Assembly (NCBI GenBank): GCA_000415505.1
Contig: KE354193.1
Span: forward strand, 1 to 48,896
Reading direction: 5' to 3'
Source of the DNA: Streptomyces afghaniensis 772
Lineage (GTDB): Bacteria; Actinomycetota; Actinomycetes; Streptomycetales; Streptomycetaceae
Length of the DNA: 48,896 bases
Below are positions 26,252 through 37,035 of the stretch, piece after piece. The translations under genes were made by a program, and so were the position numbers. How positions within the stretch are numbered: position 1 is the first letter of the stretch; every line of letters starts with the position of its first letter. The notes below the pieces were generated by a model that was not told where the DNA came from, ran no database searches, and worked only from the letters and a program-made list of their open reading frames with translations.

Positions 26252-27394
26252 GTGCGCAAGACCCTGATCGTGACCAACGACTTCCCGCCCCGGCCGGGCG
26301 GCATCCAGGCGTTTCTGCACAACATGGCGCTGCGGCTGGACCCGCAGCGGCTGGTCGTCTACGCGTCGACCTGGAAGCGGGGCCGGGAGGGCATGGAGGC
26401 GACCGCCGCCTTCGATGCCGAGCAGCCCTTCACCGTCGTACGGGACCGTACGACCATGCTGCTGCCGACGCCGGGCGTCACCCGGCGGGCGGTCGGGCTG
26501 CTGCGGGAGCACGGGTGCACGTCGGTGTGGTTCGGGGCGGCTGCCCCCCTCGGTCTGATGGCGCCGGCGCTGCGGAGCGCGGGTGCCGAACGGCTGGTCG
26601 CCACCACGCACGGCCATGAGGCCGGCTGGGCGCAGTTGCCCGCCGCCCGGCAGCTGCTGCGCCGGATCGGCGACTCCACGGACACGATCACCTACCTCGG
26701 CGAGTACACGCGCTCCCGGATCGCCGGCGCGCTGAGTCCGCAGGCGGCCGCGCGGATGGCGCAGCTGCCGCCGGGCGTCGACGAGAAGACCTTCCACCCC
26801 GGCTCGGGCGGCGACGAGGTGCGGGCACGGCTGGGCCTGACGGACCGCCCGGTGGTGGTGTGCGTCTCCCGGCTGGTGCGGCGCAAGGGTCAGGACACCC
26901 TGATCCGGGCCATGCCCCGGATCCTGGCGGCCGAGCCGGACGCCGTACTGCTGATCGTCGGAGGCGGCCCGTACGAGAAGGACCTCCGCAGGCTGGCCCA
27001 CGACACGGGCGTCGCCGCCTCCGTCCGCTTCACGGGCCCGGTGCCCTGGTCGGAGCTGCCCGCCCACTACGGCGCCGGCGACGTCTTCGCCATGCCCTGC
27101 CGGACCCGACGCGGCGGCCTGGACGTCGAGGGCCTCGGCATCGTCTACCTGGAGGCCTCGGCGACGGGCCTGCCGGTCGTCGCAGGCGACTCGGGCGGCG
27201 CCCCGGACGCGGTCCTCGACGGCGAGACGGGCTGGGTGGTGAGGGGCGGCTCTCCAGTGGAGGCAGCCGACCGCATCATCACCCTCCTCGCCGACGCCGA
27301 GCTGCGCCGCAGAATGGGCGAGCGGGGCCGCGAGTGGGTCGAGGAGAAGTGGCGCTGGGACCTGCTCGCCGAGCACCTCAAAAACTTGCTGTAG
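26252..27394 (+). CDS. GT4 glycosyltransferase (PimB'-like mannosyltransferase)
   Basis: This 380-aa cytosolic GT-B enzyme has the N-terminal TNDFPPRPGGIQAF glycine loop, GHEAGW, a sugar-nucleotide half with VSRLVRRKGQDTLIRAMP, and the EGLGIVYLEASATG E-x7-E motif. The pattern resembles mycobacterial PimB', which adds mannose to PIM1. The GTG at 26252 has no ribosome site, but TAGGGT lies 7 nt upstream (26239-26244), so the mRNA may be leaderless. It is divergent from the GT87 gene by 78 bp, which supports a joint glycolipid role. Confidence 0.9.
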   Translation: MRKTLIVTNDFPPRPGGIQAFLHNMALRLDPQRLVVYASTWKRGREGMEATAAFDAEQPFTVVRDRTTMLLPTPGVTRRAVGLLREHGCTSVWFGAAAPLGLMAPALRSAGAERLVATTHGHEAGWAQLPAARQLLRRIGDSTDTITYLGEYTRSRIAGALSPQAAARMAQLPPGVDEKTFHPGSGGDEVRARLGLTDRPVVVCVSRLVRRKGQDTLIRAMPRILAAEPDAVLLIVGGGPYEKDLRRLAHDTGVAASVRFTGPVPWSELPAHYGAGDVFAMPCRTRRGGLDVEGLGIVYLEASATGLPVVAGDSGGAPDAVLDGETGWVVRGGSPVEAADRIITLLADAELRRRMGERGREWVEEKWRWDLLAEHLKNLL

Positions 27395-27395
27395 A

Positions 27396-27455
27396 CACTC
27401 AGGGGCGCGGGGAACTGCGCGACGAGCCACAACGCACCCGCACCCGCCCACGACG
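27396..27455 (+). repeat. Dispersed intergenic repeat, copy C
   Basis: CACTCAGGGGCGCGGGGAAC followed by TGCGCGACGAGCCACAACGCACCCGCA begins 1-2 bp after the GT4 stop. It is a close match to copies B and D. Confidence 0.8.
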
Positions 27456-27489
27456 AATACGCGGCACCCCACTAGGCGGAACCAGATAA

Positions 27490-29145
<1,656 letters not shown>

Positions 29146-29164
29146 ATGCCCGAGGAAAGCCCTG

Positions 29165-30971
29165 TTACTTCGCGTAGATCGTCTCGACCTCGTGCGCGTA
29201 GTCCTTCGCCACCACGTTCCGCTTCAGCTTCAGTGAGGGGGTCAGGTGGCCCGACTCCTCCGTGAACTGGGAGGACAGAATGCGGAACTTCCGCACCGAT
29301 TCCGCCTTCGACACCGCGGCGTTGCCGTCGTCGACCGCCGCCTGGATCGCGGCCAGCAGATCCGGGTCCTCGCACAGCGACGCCGCGGTGGAACCCGCCG
29401 GCTTGCCGTGGTCCGCGCACCAACGGCCCAGGAACTCCTCGTCGATGGTGATCAGCGCGCCCACGAACGGCCGCCCGTCGCCCACCACCATGCACTCCGC
29501 GACCAGCGCGTGCGCCCGGATGCGGTCCTCGATCACGGCCGGGGCGACGTTCTTGCCGCCCGCGGTGACGATGATCTCCTTCTTGCGGCCGGTGATCCGG
29601 AGGTAGCCGTCCTCGTCGAGGGTGCCGATGTCACCCGTGTGGAACCAGCCGTCGGCCAGCGCCTCGGCGGTCGCGCCGGGGTTGTTCCAGTACTCCTTGA
29701 ACAGGTGCTCGCCGTGCAGCAGCACCTCGCCGTCGTCGGCGATCCGGACCACGGAACCGGGCAGCGGCTGGCCGACCGTGCCGATCTTCTGCCGGTCCCA
29801 GGGGTTGAACGCGGTGGCCGCGCAGGACTCGGTCAGGCCGTAGCCCTCCAGGACCGTGAAGCCGATGCCGCGGAAGAAGTGGCCGAGGCGCTCGCCCAGC
29901 GGGGCGCCGCCGGAGATGGCGTACTCGCCCCGGCCGCCGAGGACCGCGCGCAGCTTGCTGTAGACGAGCTTGTCGAACGTCTTGTGCTTGATCTTCAGGC
30001 CGAGGGACGGGCCCGAGGGGGTGTCCAGCGCCTTGCTGTACGCGATCGCGGTGTCGGCGGCCTTGTCGAAGATCTTGCCCTTGCCGTCGGCCTGCGCCTT
30101 GGCGCGCGCCGAGTTGTAGACCTTCTCGAAGACGCGCGGCACCCCGAGGCACCCCGAGGATCAGGGTCGGGCGGAACGCGGCCAGCTCGTCGGTGAGGTT
30201 CTTGATGTCCGGGACGCAGCCCAGCTTGATCGGCGCCATCATCGGCGCGATCTGCACGAGCCGCCCGAAGACGTGCGCGAGCGGCAGGAAGAGCAGCACC
30301 GAGCACTCGCCCGTGCGGAACAGCGGACGCAGCCGCTCCACGATGTTGCCGCACTCCGCGAAGAAGCTGCGGTGGGTGAGCACACAGCCCTTGGGACGGC
30401 CGGTCGTGCCCGAGGTGTAGACGATGGTCGCCGGGTCGTCGGCCTTGGCGATCGAGCTGCGCTCCTCGACCGTCTGGTCCGTGACGTCCTGCCCGAGCCG
30501 GCCCAGCTCGTCGATGCCGCCGCCCTCGATCTGCCAGACGTGCTTGAGCGCCGGCAGCCGGTCGCGCACCGACTCGACGGCGGCCGTGTGACCGTCCGTC
30601 TCCACGATGCACGCGGTCGCGCCCGAGTCGCCGAGGATCCACTGCACCTGCTCCGGCGAGCTGGTCTCGTACACCGGCACGGTCACCGCGCCCGCGCTCC
30701 AGATCGCGAAGTCGAGCAGCGTCCACTCGTAACGGGTGCGGGACATCAGGCCCACCCGGTCGCCCGGCTGGACCCCGGCGGCGATCAGCCCCTTCGCGGC
30801 CGTGCGCACCTCGGCGAGGAAGGCGGTGGCCGTGACGTCCTGCCAGGTGCCGCCGACCTTGCGGGCGATGACGGCGACGTCCGGGTGCTGCGCGGCGTTT
30901 CTGCGGACGATGTCGGTCAGATTGCCGTCCGCAGGGACCTCGTACAAAGCCGGAAGGCTGAACTCGCGCAA
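29165..30971 (-). CDS. fadD: Long-chain acyl-CoA synthetase (FadD15-like), frameshifted as sequenced
   Basis: This AMP-forming ligase should activate fatty acids. The first part (from TTG at 30971, with GAGGAG upstream) carries the P-loop IVYTSGTTGRPKG, the second part carries EGYGLTESCAATAFNP, DGWFHTGDIG and the C-terminal GRKKEIIVTAGGKNVAP. The frame breaks at 30140-30159, where the 10-bp unit CACCCCGAGG occurs twice in tandem. Removing one copy rejoins ...TLILGVP to RVFEKVYN, giving about 598 aa, the family length. This may be a true slippage or duplication mutation or an assembly artefact. It is convergent with the oxidase gene. Confidence 0.9.
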
Positions 30972-31232
30972 GACTGCTGCTCCTCATAGGGCGCCGGCGC
31001 CACGACGTTGTGTGATGCGACGGTCCGGTCCAAGGCTCGGGCAGGTGCTCCGGCATTCACTTGTTGAAATGCAGAGCACGACTGGACTGCCCGGACGTTA
31101 CCCGCCGGTATGGCTCCTCCGACAGGGGGTGCCGTCGAGATGTTCGCTGCGTCACACAGTTGGGTATTCCTTCGCGCACAGTAGTCCACGCACTAACTGA
31201 CTGGCCAGTAACCGCAGGTAGGGCCGCCACTG

Positions 31233-31260
31233 TTCACAACTGCGCCGCTCGACCTACCCT
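31233..31260 (+). promoter_or_regulatory. Possible leaderless promoter of the metallophosphoesterase gene
   Basis: TTCACA (31233-31238), 16 bp, then TACCCT (31255-31260), 8 nt before the ATG at 31269. The palindrome ACTGGCCAGT lies upstream at 31200-31209. The 297-bp gap between the ligase and this gene holds no other clear element. Confidence 0.35.
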
Positions 31261-31268
31261 TGATCACC

Positions 31269-32066
31269 ATGGCACCCACACCAGCCGGAAACCACAGGAC
31301 GCGCGTGCATGTGGTGAGCGACGTGCACGGCAACGCCCGTGACCTGGCCAGGGCCGGCGAAGGCGCCGACGCCCTGATCTGCCTGGGCGACCTCGTCCTC
31401 TTCCTCGACTACGCCGACCACTCGCGCGGCATCTTCCCCGACCTGTTCGGCGTCGAGAACGCCGACCGCATCGTCGCGCTGCGCACCGCCCGCCGCTTCC
31501 AGGAGGCGCGGGAGCTCGGGGCCCGGCTGTGGGCCGGCGTCGGCGAGGACCGCGCCTCGGTGATCGAGAAGGCGGTGCGCAAGCAGTACGCCGAGATGTT
31601 CGCCGCGTTCCCCACTCCTACGTACGCGACCTACGGCAATGTCGACATGCCGCCCCTGTGGCAGGAGTACGCCGGCCCCGGGACGACCGTCCTCGACGGC
31701 GAGCGCGTCGAGATAGGCGGCTGGGTCTTCGGCTTCGTCGGCGGCGGCCTGCGGACACCGATGCGGACGCCGTACGAGATCAGCGACGAGGAGTACGCGG
31801 CGAAGATCGAGGCCGTCGGCGAGGTCGACGTGCTGTGCACGCACATCCCGCCCGAGGTACCCGAACTGGTCTACGACACCGTCGCGCGCCGCTTCGAGCG
31901 CGGCAGCCGGGCCCTGCTGGACGCCATCCGCCGCACCCGGCCCCGCTACTCCCTCTTCGGGCACGTCCACCAGCCGCTGGTGCGGCGGATGCGGATCGGG
32001 GCGACCGAGTGTGTGAACGTGGGTCACTTCGCGGGGACCGGGACGCCGTGGGCGCTGGAATGGTGA
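31269..32066 (+). CDS. Calcineurin-like metallophosphoesterase
   Basis: This 265-aa enzyme hydrolyses a phosphoester with a two-metal centre. The ordered motifs are VVSDVHGN (Asp18, His20), LGDLV (Asp41), YGNVD (metal-binding Asn), CTHIPP (His) and GHVHQP (His pair). The substrate cannot be read from the sequence; the insertion between motifs two and three (about 45-110) is helical. The ATG at 31269 is chosen; an in-frame TTG three codons earlier overlaps a -10-like hexamer. It is divergent from the acyl-CoA ligase. Confidence 0.88.
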   Translation: MAPTPAGNHRTRVHVVSDVHGNARDLARAGEGADALICLGDLVLFLDYADHSRGIFPDLFGVENADRIVALRTARRFQEARELGARLWAGVGEDRASVIEKAVRKQYAEMFAAFPTPTYATYGNVDMPPLWQEYAGPGTTVLDGERVEIGGWVFGFVGGGLRTPMRTPYEISDEEYAAKIEAVGEVDVLCTHIPPEVPELVYDTVARRFERGSRALLDAIRRTRPRYSLFGHVHQPLVRRMRIGATECVNVGHFAGTGTPWALEW

Positions 32067-32177
32067 GGACGTCCCAGGTCGGGTGAGATCGGCGGGCTCC
32101 GTGCGCGGTAGCCTTCACGCTGCACACGCTTGCGCACGACGACCTCATACCGGCCCGTATCTGGAGGAGCCACGGCG

Positions 32178-32614
32178 ATGGCGGAACACACCAGCTCGAG
32201 CATCACCATCGAGGCGGCCCCGGCCGACGTCATGGCGGTCATCTCCGATTTCGCCCGTTACCCGGACTGGACCGGCGAGGTGAAGGAGGCCGAGGTGCTC
32301 AAGACCGACGAGCAGGGCCGTGCCGAACAGGTCCGGCTGGTCATGGACGCGGGTGCGATCAAGGACGACCAGGTCCTCGCGTACACGTGGACCGGCGAGA
32401 ACGAGGTCTCCTGGACCCTGGTCAAGTCCCAGATGCTCCGGTCCCTGGACGGCACGTACCTGTTGAAGCCGGCGGGGGCGGGGGTACGGAGGTCACGTAC
32501 GCGCTGACCGTGGACGTCAAGATCCCGATGCTCGGCATGATCAAGCGCAAGGCGGAGAAGGTCATCATCGACCGGGCGCTGGCGGGTCTGAAGAAGAGGG
32601 TCGAGTCCGCCTAG
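32178..32614 (+). CDS. SRPBCC (START-like/cyclase-dehydratase type) protein, frameshifted as sequenced
   Basis: This small lipid- or ligand-binding protein begins at the ATG at 32178 with GGAGGAG 8 nt upstream. Residues 1-100 show the START-like pattern ITIEAAPADVMAVISDFARYPDWTGEVKEAEV. The frame then breaks in the G-runs at 32474-32484; restoring one G rejoins LKPAGG with TEVTYALTVDVKIPMLGMIKRKAEK and gives about 145 aa with the long C-terminal helix of the fold. A homopolymer sequencing error is likely. It precedes an ArsA-like ATPase across a dispersed repeat. Confidence 0.88.
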
Positions 32615-32640
32615 CCGCCGCTGGGGTTTCTGACGGAGCT

Positions 32641-32718
32641 CCCGTGCGGGCCCGTCGTGGCTGGTCGCGCTCACGCGGCGGAGCCGCACGTCTGCACAGC
32701 CCCGCGCCCCTGAGGGCG
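32641..32718 (-). repeat. Dispersed intergenic repeat, copy E (reverse, long form)
   Basis: Read on the minus strand, this begins CGCCCTCAGGGGCGCGGGGC and continues through a GCGGCTCCGCCGCGTGAGCG palindromic region to ACCAGCCACGACGGGCCCGCACG. It is the longest copy, and its internal GCGGCTCCGCCGC can form a hairpin. It sits between the SRPBCC and ArsA-like genes. Confidence 0.75.
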
Positions 32719-32739
32719 TGTCGATTACCGTTCACCCCC

Positions 32740-33915
32740 ATGCGCACCATCCTGATCACCGGCCCCGGCGGCAGCGGCCGTACCACCCTCGCGGCCGCGA
32801 CCGCCCTGGCCGCGGCAGCGCAGGGCACCCGCACCCTCGTCCTCGGCACCGACCGCACGGACACCCTCGGTGCCGCCCTGGGCACCGGCACCGGCCCCGA
32901 GCCGACCGAGGCCGCACCCCGGCTCACGGCCTGGCGTCCCGACCCCGCCCAGGACTTCCGCACGGACCTCACCGCCCTCCAGGACCGCGCCTCCTCCGCC
33001 CTGGACCTCCTCGGCGCCTCCCGCCTCGACCCCGAGGAACTCACCCCCCTGCCCGGCGCCGGGGAACTCGCCCTCCTGCGCGCCCTGCGCGACGCCGCGC
33101 TGTCGGAGTCGTACGACCTGCTCGTCGTCGACCTGCCCCCGGCCCCGCAGGCCCTCGCCCTCCTCGCCCTGCCCGAGGAGCTCCGCCGCTACCTGCGCCG
33201 TCTGCTCCCGCCCGAACGCCAGGCCGCCCGCGCCCTGCGCCCCGTCCTCGGCCGGCTCGCAGGCGTGCCCCTGCCCGCCGAGTGGCTGTATGAGACGGCC
33301 GCCCGCTGGGACCTGGAGCTGGCCGCCGCCGAGGCGGTCGTCGCCGACCGCGACACCGTCGTACGACTGGTCGCCGAGCCTGGCCCGGCCGGTGCCGACG
33401 CCCTCCGCACCGCCGCCCTCGGCCTCGCCCTGCGCGGCCTGCGCACCGACGTCGTGGTCGCCAACCGCGTCCTGCCCGAGGCGGACCCGGACACCTGGCT
33501 GGCCGGCCCGGTCGCCCAGCAGCGCAAGACACTGGACGAGTGGCGGGAGTCGTACGACGTCCGGACCGTCGCCCACCTCGGACGCGACCCGGTCGGCGCC
33601 GACGACCTGGCCGCCCTCGCCGTGCCCGGCGCCGACCCGGACGCCCCCGTCCCGCCGGTCGAGTGGCCGGTGGGCGACCGGCTCGCCGAGGACGGCGTGC
33701 TCGTCTGGCACATCCCGCTGCCCGGAGCCATACGCGAGGAGCTGGACCTCGTCCGGCGCGGCGACGAACTCGTCGTCACGGCGGGGCGGTTCCGCCGTAT
33801 CGTTCCGCTGCCCTCCGCGCTGCGCCGCTGCACCGTCGACGGGGCCGCCCTGCGCGAGGGCGAGCTGCGCATCCGGTTCGCGCCCGACCCGAAGCTCTGG
33901 CCGCAGACCCGGTGA
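32740..33915 (+). CDS. ArsA/Get3-like ATPase with altered P-loop
   Basis: This 391-aa protein has the ArsA/Get3 layout: an N-terminal nucleotide-binding domain, a later acidic motif LLVVDLPPAPQAL, and a C-terminal beta-rich domain (about 310-391) like the Hsp20-like tail of ArsA-type proteins. The P-loop reads GPGGSGRTT; canonical members have GKGGVGKTT, so both the signature lysine and the catalytic Walker lysine are changed (to Pro and Arg). ATP binding may remain while hydrolysis is reduced. The ATG lacks a ribosome site, but TACCGT lies 7 nt upstream (32727-32732). A DUF5304-type gene follows 44 bp later. Confidence 0.82.
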   Translation: MRTILITGPGGSGRTTLAAATALAAAAQGTRTLVLGTDRTDTLGAALGTGTGPEPTEAAPRLTAWRPDPAQDFRTDLTALQDRASSALDLLGASRLDPEELTPLPGAGELALLRALRDAALSESYDLLVVDLPPAPQALALLALPEELRRYLRRLLPPERQAARALRPVLGRLAGVPLPAEWLYETAARWDLELAAAEAVVADRDTVVRLVAEPGPAGADALRTAALGLALRGLRTDVVVANRVLPEADPDTWLAGPVAQQRKTLDEWRESYDVRTVAHLGRDPVGADDLAALAVPGADPDAPVPPVEWPVGDRLAEDGVLVWHIPLPGAIREELDLVRRGDELVVTAGRFRRIVPLPSALRRCTVDGAALREGELRIRFAPDPKLWPQTR

Positions 33916-33959
33916 GAGGGGGTAACGTCGTAGGGACGAACCGTAGTCAGGAGTCCGTC

Positions 33960-34460
33960 ATGAGCGAAGAGCTCCCCCCGTTCGACGCCGCCCGCGAAGA
34001 GGCCGCGGACGAGGTGCGGGCGACCGACGCCGACGCCTGGGCGACCGCGTGCGCCGAGGACCTCGAAGCGGAGAAGGCCCGCCGCCGCACCGAGTACGGC
34101 CCGCCCCCGGGCTCCGCGGCCGAGGAACTGAAGAAGCTCGTCGACGCCGTCGCGGACAAGCTGTCGGGGATCCAGTCCCCGCTGTTCGGCGCGGTCGCGG
34201 GGCCAGCCGCCGAACAGGTCGTCCGCCAGGTCGTCCAGCAGGCCAAGGCCGCCGTGGAACCCGTCATCGAACGCAACCCGGACGTCTTCGACCACCTGGC
34301 CGCCGCCGGGAACGAACTGCTCGCCGCCTACCGCTCCGCCGTCGAGGCCCAGGAGCGGCGCTGGACCGGCCGTGACGACCGGATCGACCCACGTGACCTG
34401 GACGAACGTCATGACCGGGGCGACGACACCGGCCCTGGGGAGCACATCGACCTGGACTGA
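33960..34460 (+). CDS. DUF5304-type conserved actinobacterial protein
   Basis: This 166-aa hydrophilic protein is acidic overall, with a conserved central block SAAEELKKLVDAVADKLSGIQS followed by a predicted amphipathic helix (AAEQVVRQVVQQAKAAV) and a charged C-terminus. I recognise it as the DUF5304 family common next to the ArsA-like gene in Streptomyces; the function is unknown. The ATG has AGGAG 7-8 nt upstream. Its position 44 bp after the ATPase suggests a shared transcript. Confidence 0.78.
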   Translation: MSEELPPFDAAREEAADEVRATDADAWATACAEDLEAEKARRRTEYGPPPGSAAEELKKLVDAVADKLSGIQSPLFGAVAGPAAEQVVRQVVQQAKAAVEPVIERNPDVFDHLAAAGNELLAAYRSAVEAQERRWTGRDDRIDPRDLDERHDRGDDTGPGEHIDLD

Positions 34461-34593
34461 GCCCCCCTCCTCGAAACGAGCCGCGACCGGCGTGCCGCCG
34501 CCGGTCCCGCCCAGCGTGCGGACGACAGCGAACCCGACGGCGTGCCTCGGGTACCGTTGGCCGTAGCGGGGCTCGACCGAAACTGAGGGATTC

Positions 34594-35547
34594 ATGGGAC
34601 TCACCATCGGCGTCGACATCGGCGGCACGAAGATCGCGGCCGGCGTGGTCGATGAGGAAGGCAACATCCTCTCGACCCACAAGGTGCCGACCCCGGGCAC
34701 GCCTGAGGGCATCGTGGACGCCATCGCATCGGCGGTGGAAGGCGCACGCGTCGGGCACGACATCGTCGGCGTGGGCATCGGCGCGGCCGGCTATGTGAAC
34801 CGGCAGCGTTCCGAGGTCTACTTCGCGCCCAACATCCACTGGCGCAACGAGCCGCTCAAGGAGAAGGTCGAGGCCCGTGTGGGCCTCCCGGTGGTCGTCG
34901 AGAACGACGCGAACGCCGCGGCGTGGGGCGAGTACAAGTTCGGCGCGGGCAAGGGCCACCGCAACGTCATCTGCATCACGCTCGGCACCGGCCTCGGCGG
35001 CGGCATCATCATCGGCAACAAGCTGCGCCGCGGGCACTTCGGCGTGGCCGCCGAGTTCGGCCACATCCGCATGGTGCCGGACGGCCTGCTGTGCGGCTGC
35101 GGCTCGCAGGGCTGCTGGGAGCAGTACGCGTCGGGCCGGGCACTGGTGAGGTACGCCAAGCAGCGCGCCAACGCCACCCCGGAGAACGCCGAGATCCTGC
35201 TGGGCCTCGGCAACGGCACGCCCGACGGCATCGAGGGCAAGCACATCTCCATGGCCGCCCGCCAGGGCGACCGCGTGGCCGTCGACTCCTACCGCGAACT
35301 GGCCCGCTGGGTCGGCGCGGGCCTCGCCGACCTCGCCTCCCTCTTCGACCCGTCCGCCTTCATCGTCGGCGGCGGCCTCTCCGACGAGGGCGAACTGGTC
35401 CTGGGCCCGATCCGAAAGTCCTACAAGCGCTGGCTGGTCGGCGGCAACTGGCGCCCGGTCGCCGAGGTCCGCGCCGCGGAACTGGGCAACAAGGCCGGCC
35501 TGGTGGGAGCAGCGGACCTGGCGAGGGAACCCGACCCGATCATGTGA
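34594..35547 (+). CDS. glkA: Glucokinase (ROK family)
   Basis: This 317-aa enzyme phosphorylates glucose and in Streptomyces also takes part in carbon catabolite repression. Features are the phosphate-binding DIGGTK (8-13), catalytic Asp105 (ENDANAA), LGTGLGGG, His157, and the ROK zinc motif CGCGSQGCWE with Cys167, Cys169 and Cys174. The ATG follows GAGGGA. It is transcribed with its own 133-bp upstream gap, and a dispersed repeat follows the stop. pfkA lies 5 kb downstream, so two early glycolytic steps are close. Confidence 0.96.
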   Translation: MGLTIGVDIGGTKIAAGVVDEEGNILSTHKVPTPGTPEGIVDAIASAVEGARVGHDIVGVGIGAAGYVNRQRSEVYFAPNIHWRNEPLKEKVEARVGLPVVVENDANAAAWGEYKFGAGKGHRNVICITLGTGLGGGIIIGNKLRRGHFGVAAEFGHIRMVPDGLLCGCGSQGCWEQYASGRALVRYAKQRANATPENAEILLGLGNGTPDGIEGKHISMAARQGDRVAVDSYRELARWVGAGLADLASLFDPSAFIVGGGLSDEGELVLGPIRKSYKRWLVGGNWRPVAEVRAAELGNKAGLVGAADLAREPDPIM

Positions 35548-35605
35548 CGCCCTCAGGGGCGCGGGGAACTGCGCGAGCAGCCACGAACAACCGGCACTCG
35601 CGCAC
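35548..35605 (+). repeat. Dispersed intergenic repeat, copy D
   Basis: CGCCCTCAGGGGCGCGGGGAA followed by CTGCGCGAGCAGCCACGAACAACC starts right after the glkA stop. It is very close to copies B and C. Confidence 0.8.
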
Positions 35606-35644
35606 CATCCCCGCGCCCCGAGCCATTGGGCGTAAATTGATCAC

Positions 35645-36391
35645 ATGCCCCTGCTCCCCAACTCCCGTACCGAACCCGACGGTTCCGCGGTCATCAGGGT
35701 CCTGAGCTACAACATCCGGTCGATGCGCGACGACACCGACGCCCTGGCCCGTGTCATCCGCGCCTGCGAGCCCGACCTGGTCCTGATCCAAGAAGCCCCC
35801 CGCTTCTTCCGCTGGCGCAAGAAACTCGCCCGTCTGGCCCGCGAATCCGACCTGGTCGTCGTCACCGGGGGCGCCACCACCACCGGCCCGGCGATCCTCA
35901 GCTCACTCCGGGCGAGCGTCGAACGCACGGAGGACATCCTCCTGCCCCACACCCCCGGCCTGCACCGCCGTGGCTTCGCCACCGCCGTCGTCCGCTTCGC
36001 CGGCACCCGCCTCGGCGTCCTGAGCTGTCACCTGTCGCTCCAGAAGGACGAGCGCTACGACCAGGCCGGCATGCTCCTGGACCGGCTCGCCGGCATGGGC
36101 GTGGAGCACGTGATCGCCGGCGGCGACCTGAACGAACGCCCCGACGGCCCCGCCTTCCGCCGGCTGACCGACACCCTGACCGACTGCCGGGCCGCGTCCC
36201 CCTGGGGCGGCGAGCACACCTGGACCCCCGCCGACCCCTACCAGCGCATCGACGCGATCTTCGCGACCAAGGGCATCGAGGTGCTGGGCTGCGGCGTGCC
36301 GTCCGGGCAGCCGGGGGTGACCGACACAGACCTGAGGGCGGCCACGGACCATCTCCCGGTCCTGGCCGCCCTCAAGATTCCAGCCGCCTGA
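35645..36391 (+). CDS. Endonuclease/exonuclease/phosphatase (EEP) family hydrolase
   Basis: This 248-aa metal-dependent phosphodiesterase fold has Asn23 (LSYNIRSM), Glu50 (LIQEAP), a His in SCHLSLQ, GGDLNERP, and the closing ATDHLPV with the catalytic Asp-His. These fit all the usual EEP landmarks. The family cuts nucleic acids, inositol phosphates or lipids, and the substrate is not evident. No signal peptide is seen, so it is probably cytosolic. It is convergent with the next gene, 11 bp away. Confidence 0.88.
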   Translation: MPLLPNSRTEPDGSAVIRVLSYNIRSMRDDTDALARVIRACEPDLVLIQEAPRFFRWRKKLARLARESDLVVVTGGATTTGPAILSSLRASVERTEDILLPHTPGLHRRGFATAVVRFAGTRLGVLSCHLSLQKDERYDQAGMLLDRLAGMGVEHVIAGGDLNERPDGPAFRRLTDTLTDCRAASPWGGEHTWTPADPYQRIDAIFATKGIEVLGCGVPSGQPGVTDTDLRAATDHLPVLAALKIPAA

Positions 36392-36402
36392 AAACGAGCC
36401 GC

Positions 36403-37035
36403 CTAGACGACGGCACCGCGCCCCGGGTCGTCATCGTCCTCGTCGTCCGTCCGCATCCGCATCACCAGCGTCGCGAACCCGCCGACGAACCCGCCGATGC
36501 TCAGCGTGGTCAGCCACCAGGTCATCTCCCAGTCGAGCAGCACGGCCAGCAGAAGCAGCACCGGCCCGCCCAGCACACCGAGCCAGGCGAACTTCGCGGT
36601 GGGATCGGCGGACGGCAGCGGGGGCGGCTCCGGCGGCACGAAGTGGCCCTCGTCGTCCTCGTCGAAGTCGTCCTCGGCGGGCTCGGGCGCGGTGTAGTCG
36701 CGCGGGCCGACGCCGGGCGCGAAGGAGACGGAGCCGCCCAGCGGCTTGGCCGGCTTGTCGCCGGATTCCTTCGGCTCCGGCCCGTCCGGCTCGCCGGGCT
36801 TCCCGGCCTCCGAGGGCGCCGACGCGGCCGTGTCCACCCGGTCGACCCGGTCGTCGTTGGTCGGAGGCTCCAGCAGCGCCAGGTCCTCGACCGACTTGAA
36901 CGGCTTGGCGCCCGGCGGGTCCGGCGGCTCCTCGCCGTACCCGGCGACGATCGCCGCCCAGGCGGCCTCCTCGTCGAACGGGACGCCCTTCTCGTCCGGC
37001 TCGCGGCCCTCGCGGTCGGAGTCGTGCTCAGCCAC
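36403..37035 (-). CDS. Membrane protein with acidic disordered N-terminal region
   Basis: The 210-aa protein starts at a GTG at 37033-37035 (MAEHDSDREG); the longer open frame upstream lies inside the esterase gene. The N-terminal ~140 residues are Pro/Glu/Asp-rich and probably disordered, with a conserved short block FDEEAAWAAIVAGYGEEP. Two hydrophobic helices follow (about 155-195), then an acidic tail. The start overlaps the esterase stop by 8 bp, so the genes are coupled. The family is conserved in Streptomyces as far as I recall, with no known role. Confidence 0.75.
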   Translation of the reverse strand: MAEHDSDREGREPDEKGVPFDEEAAWAAIVAGYGEEPPDPPGAKPFKSVEDLALLEPPTNDDRVDRVDTAASAPSEAGKPGEPDGPEPKESGDKPAKPLGGSVSFAPGVGPRDYTAPEPAEDDFDEDDEGHFVPPEPPPLPSADPTAKFAWLGVLGGPVLLLLAVLLDWEMTWWLTTLSIGGFVGGFATLVMRMRTDDEDDDDPGRGAVV

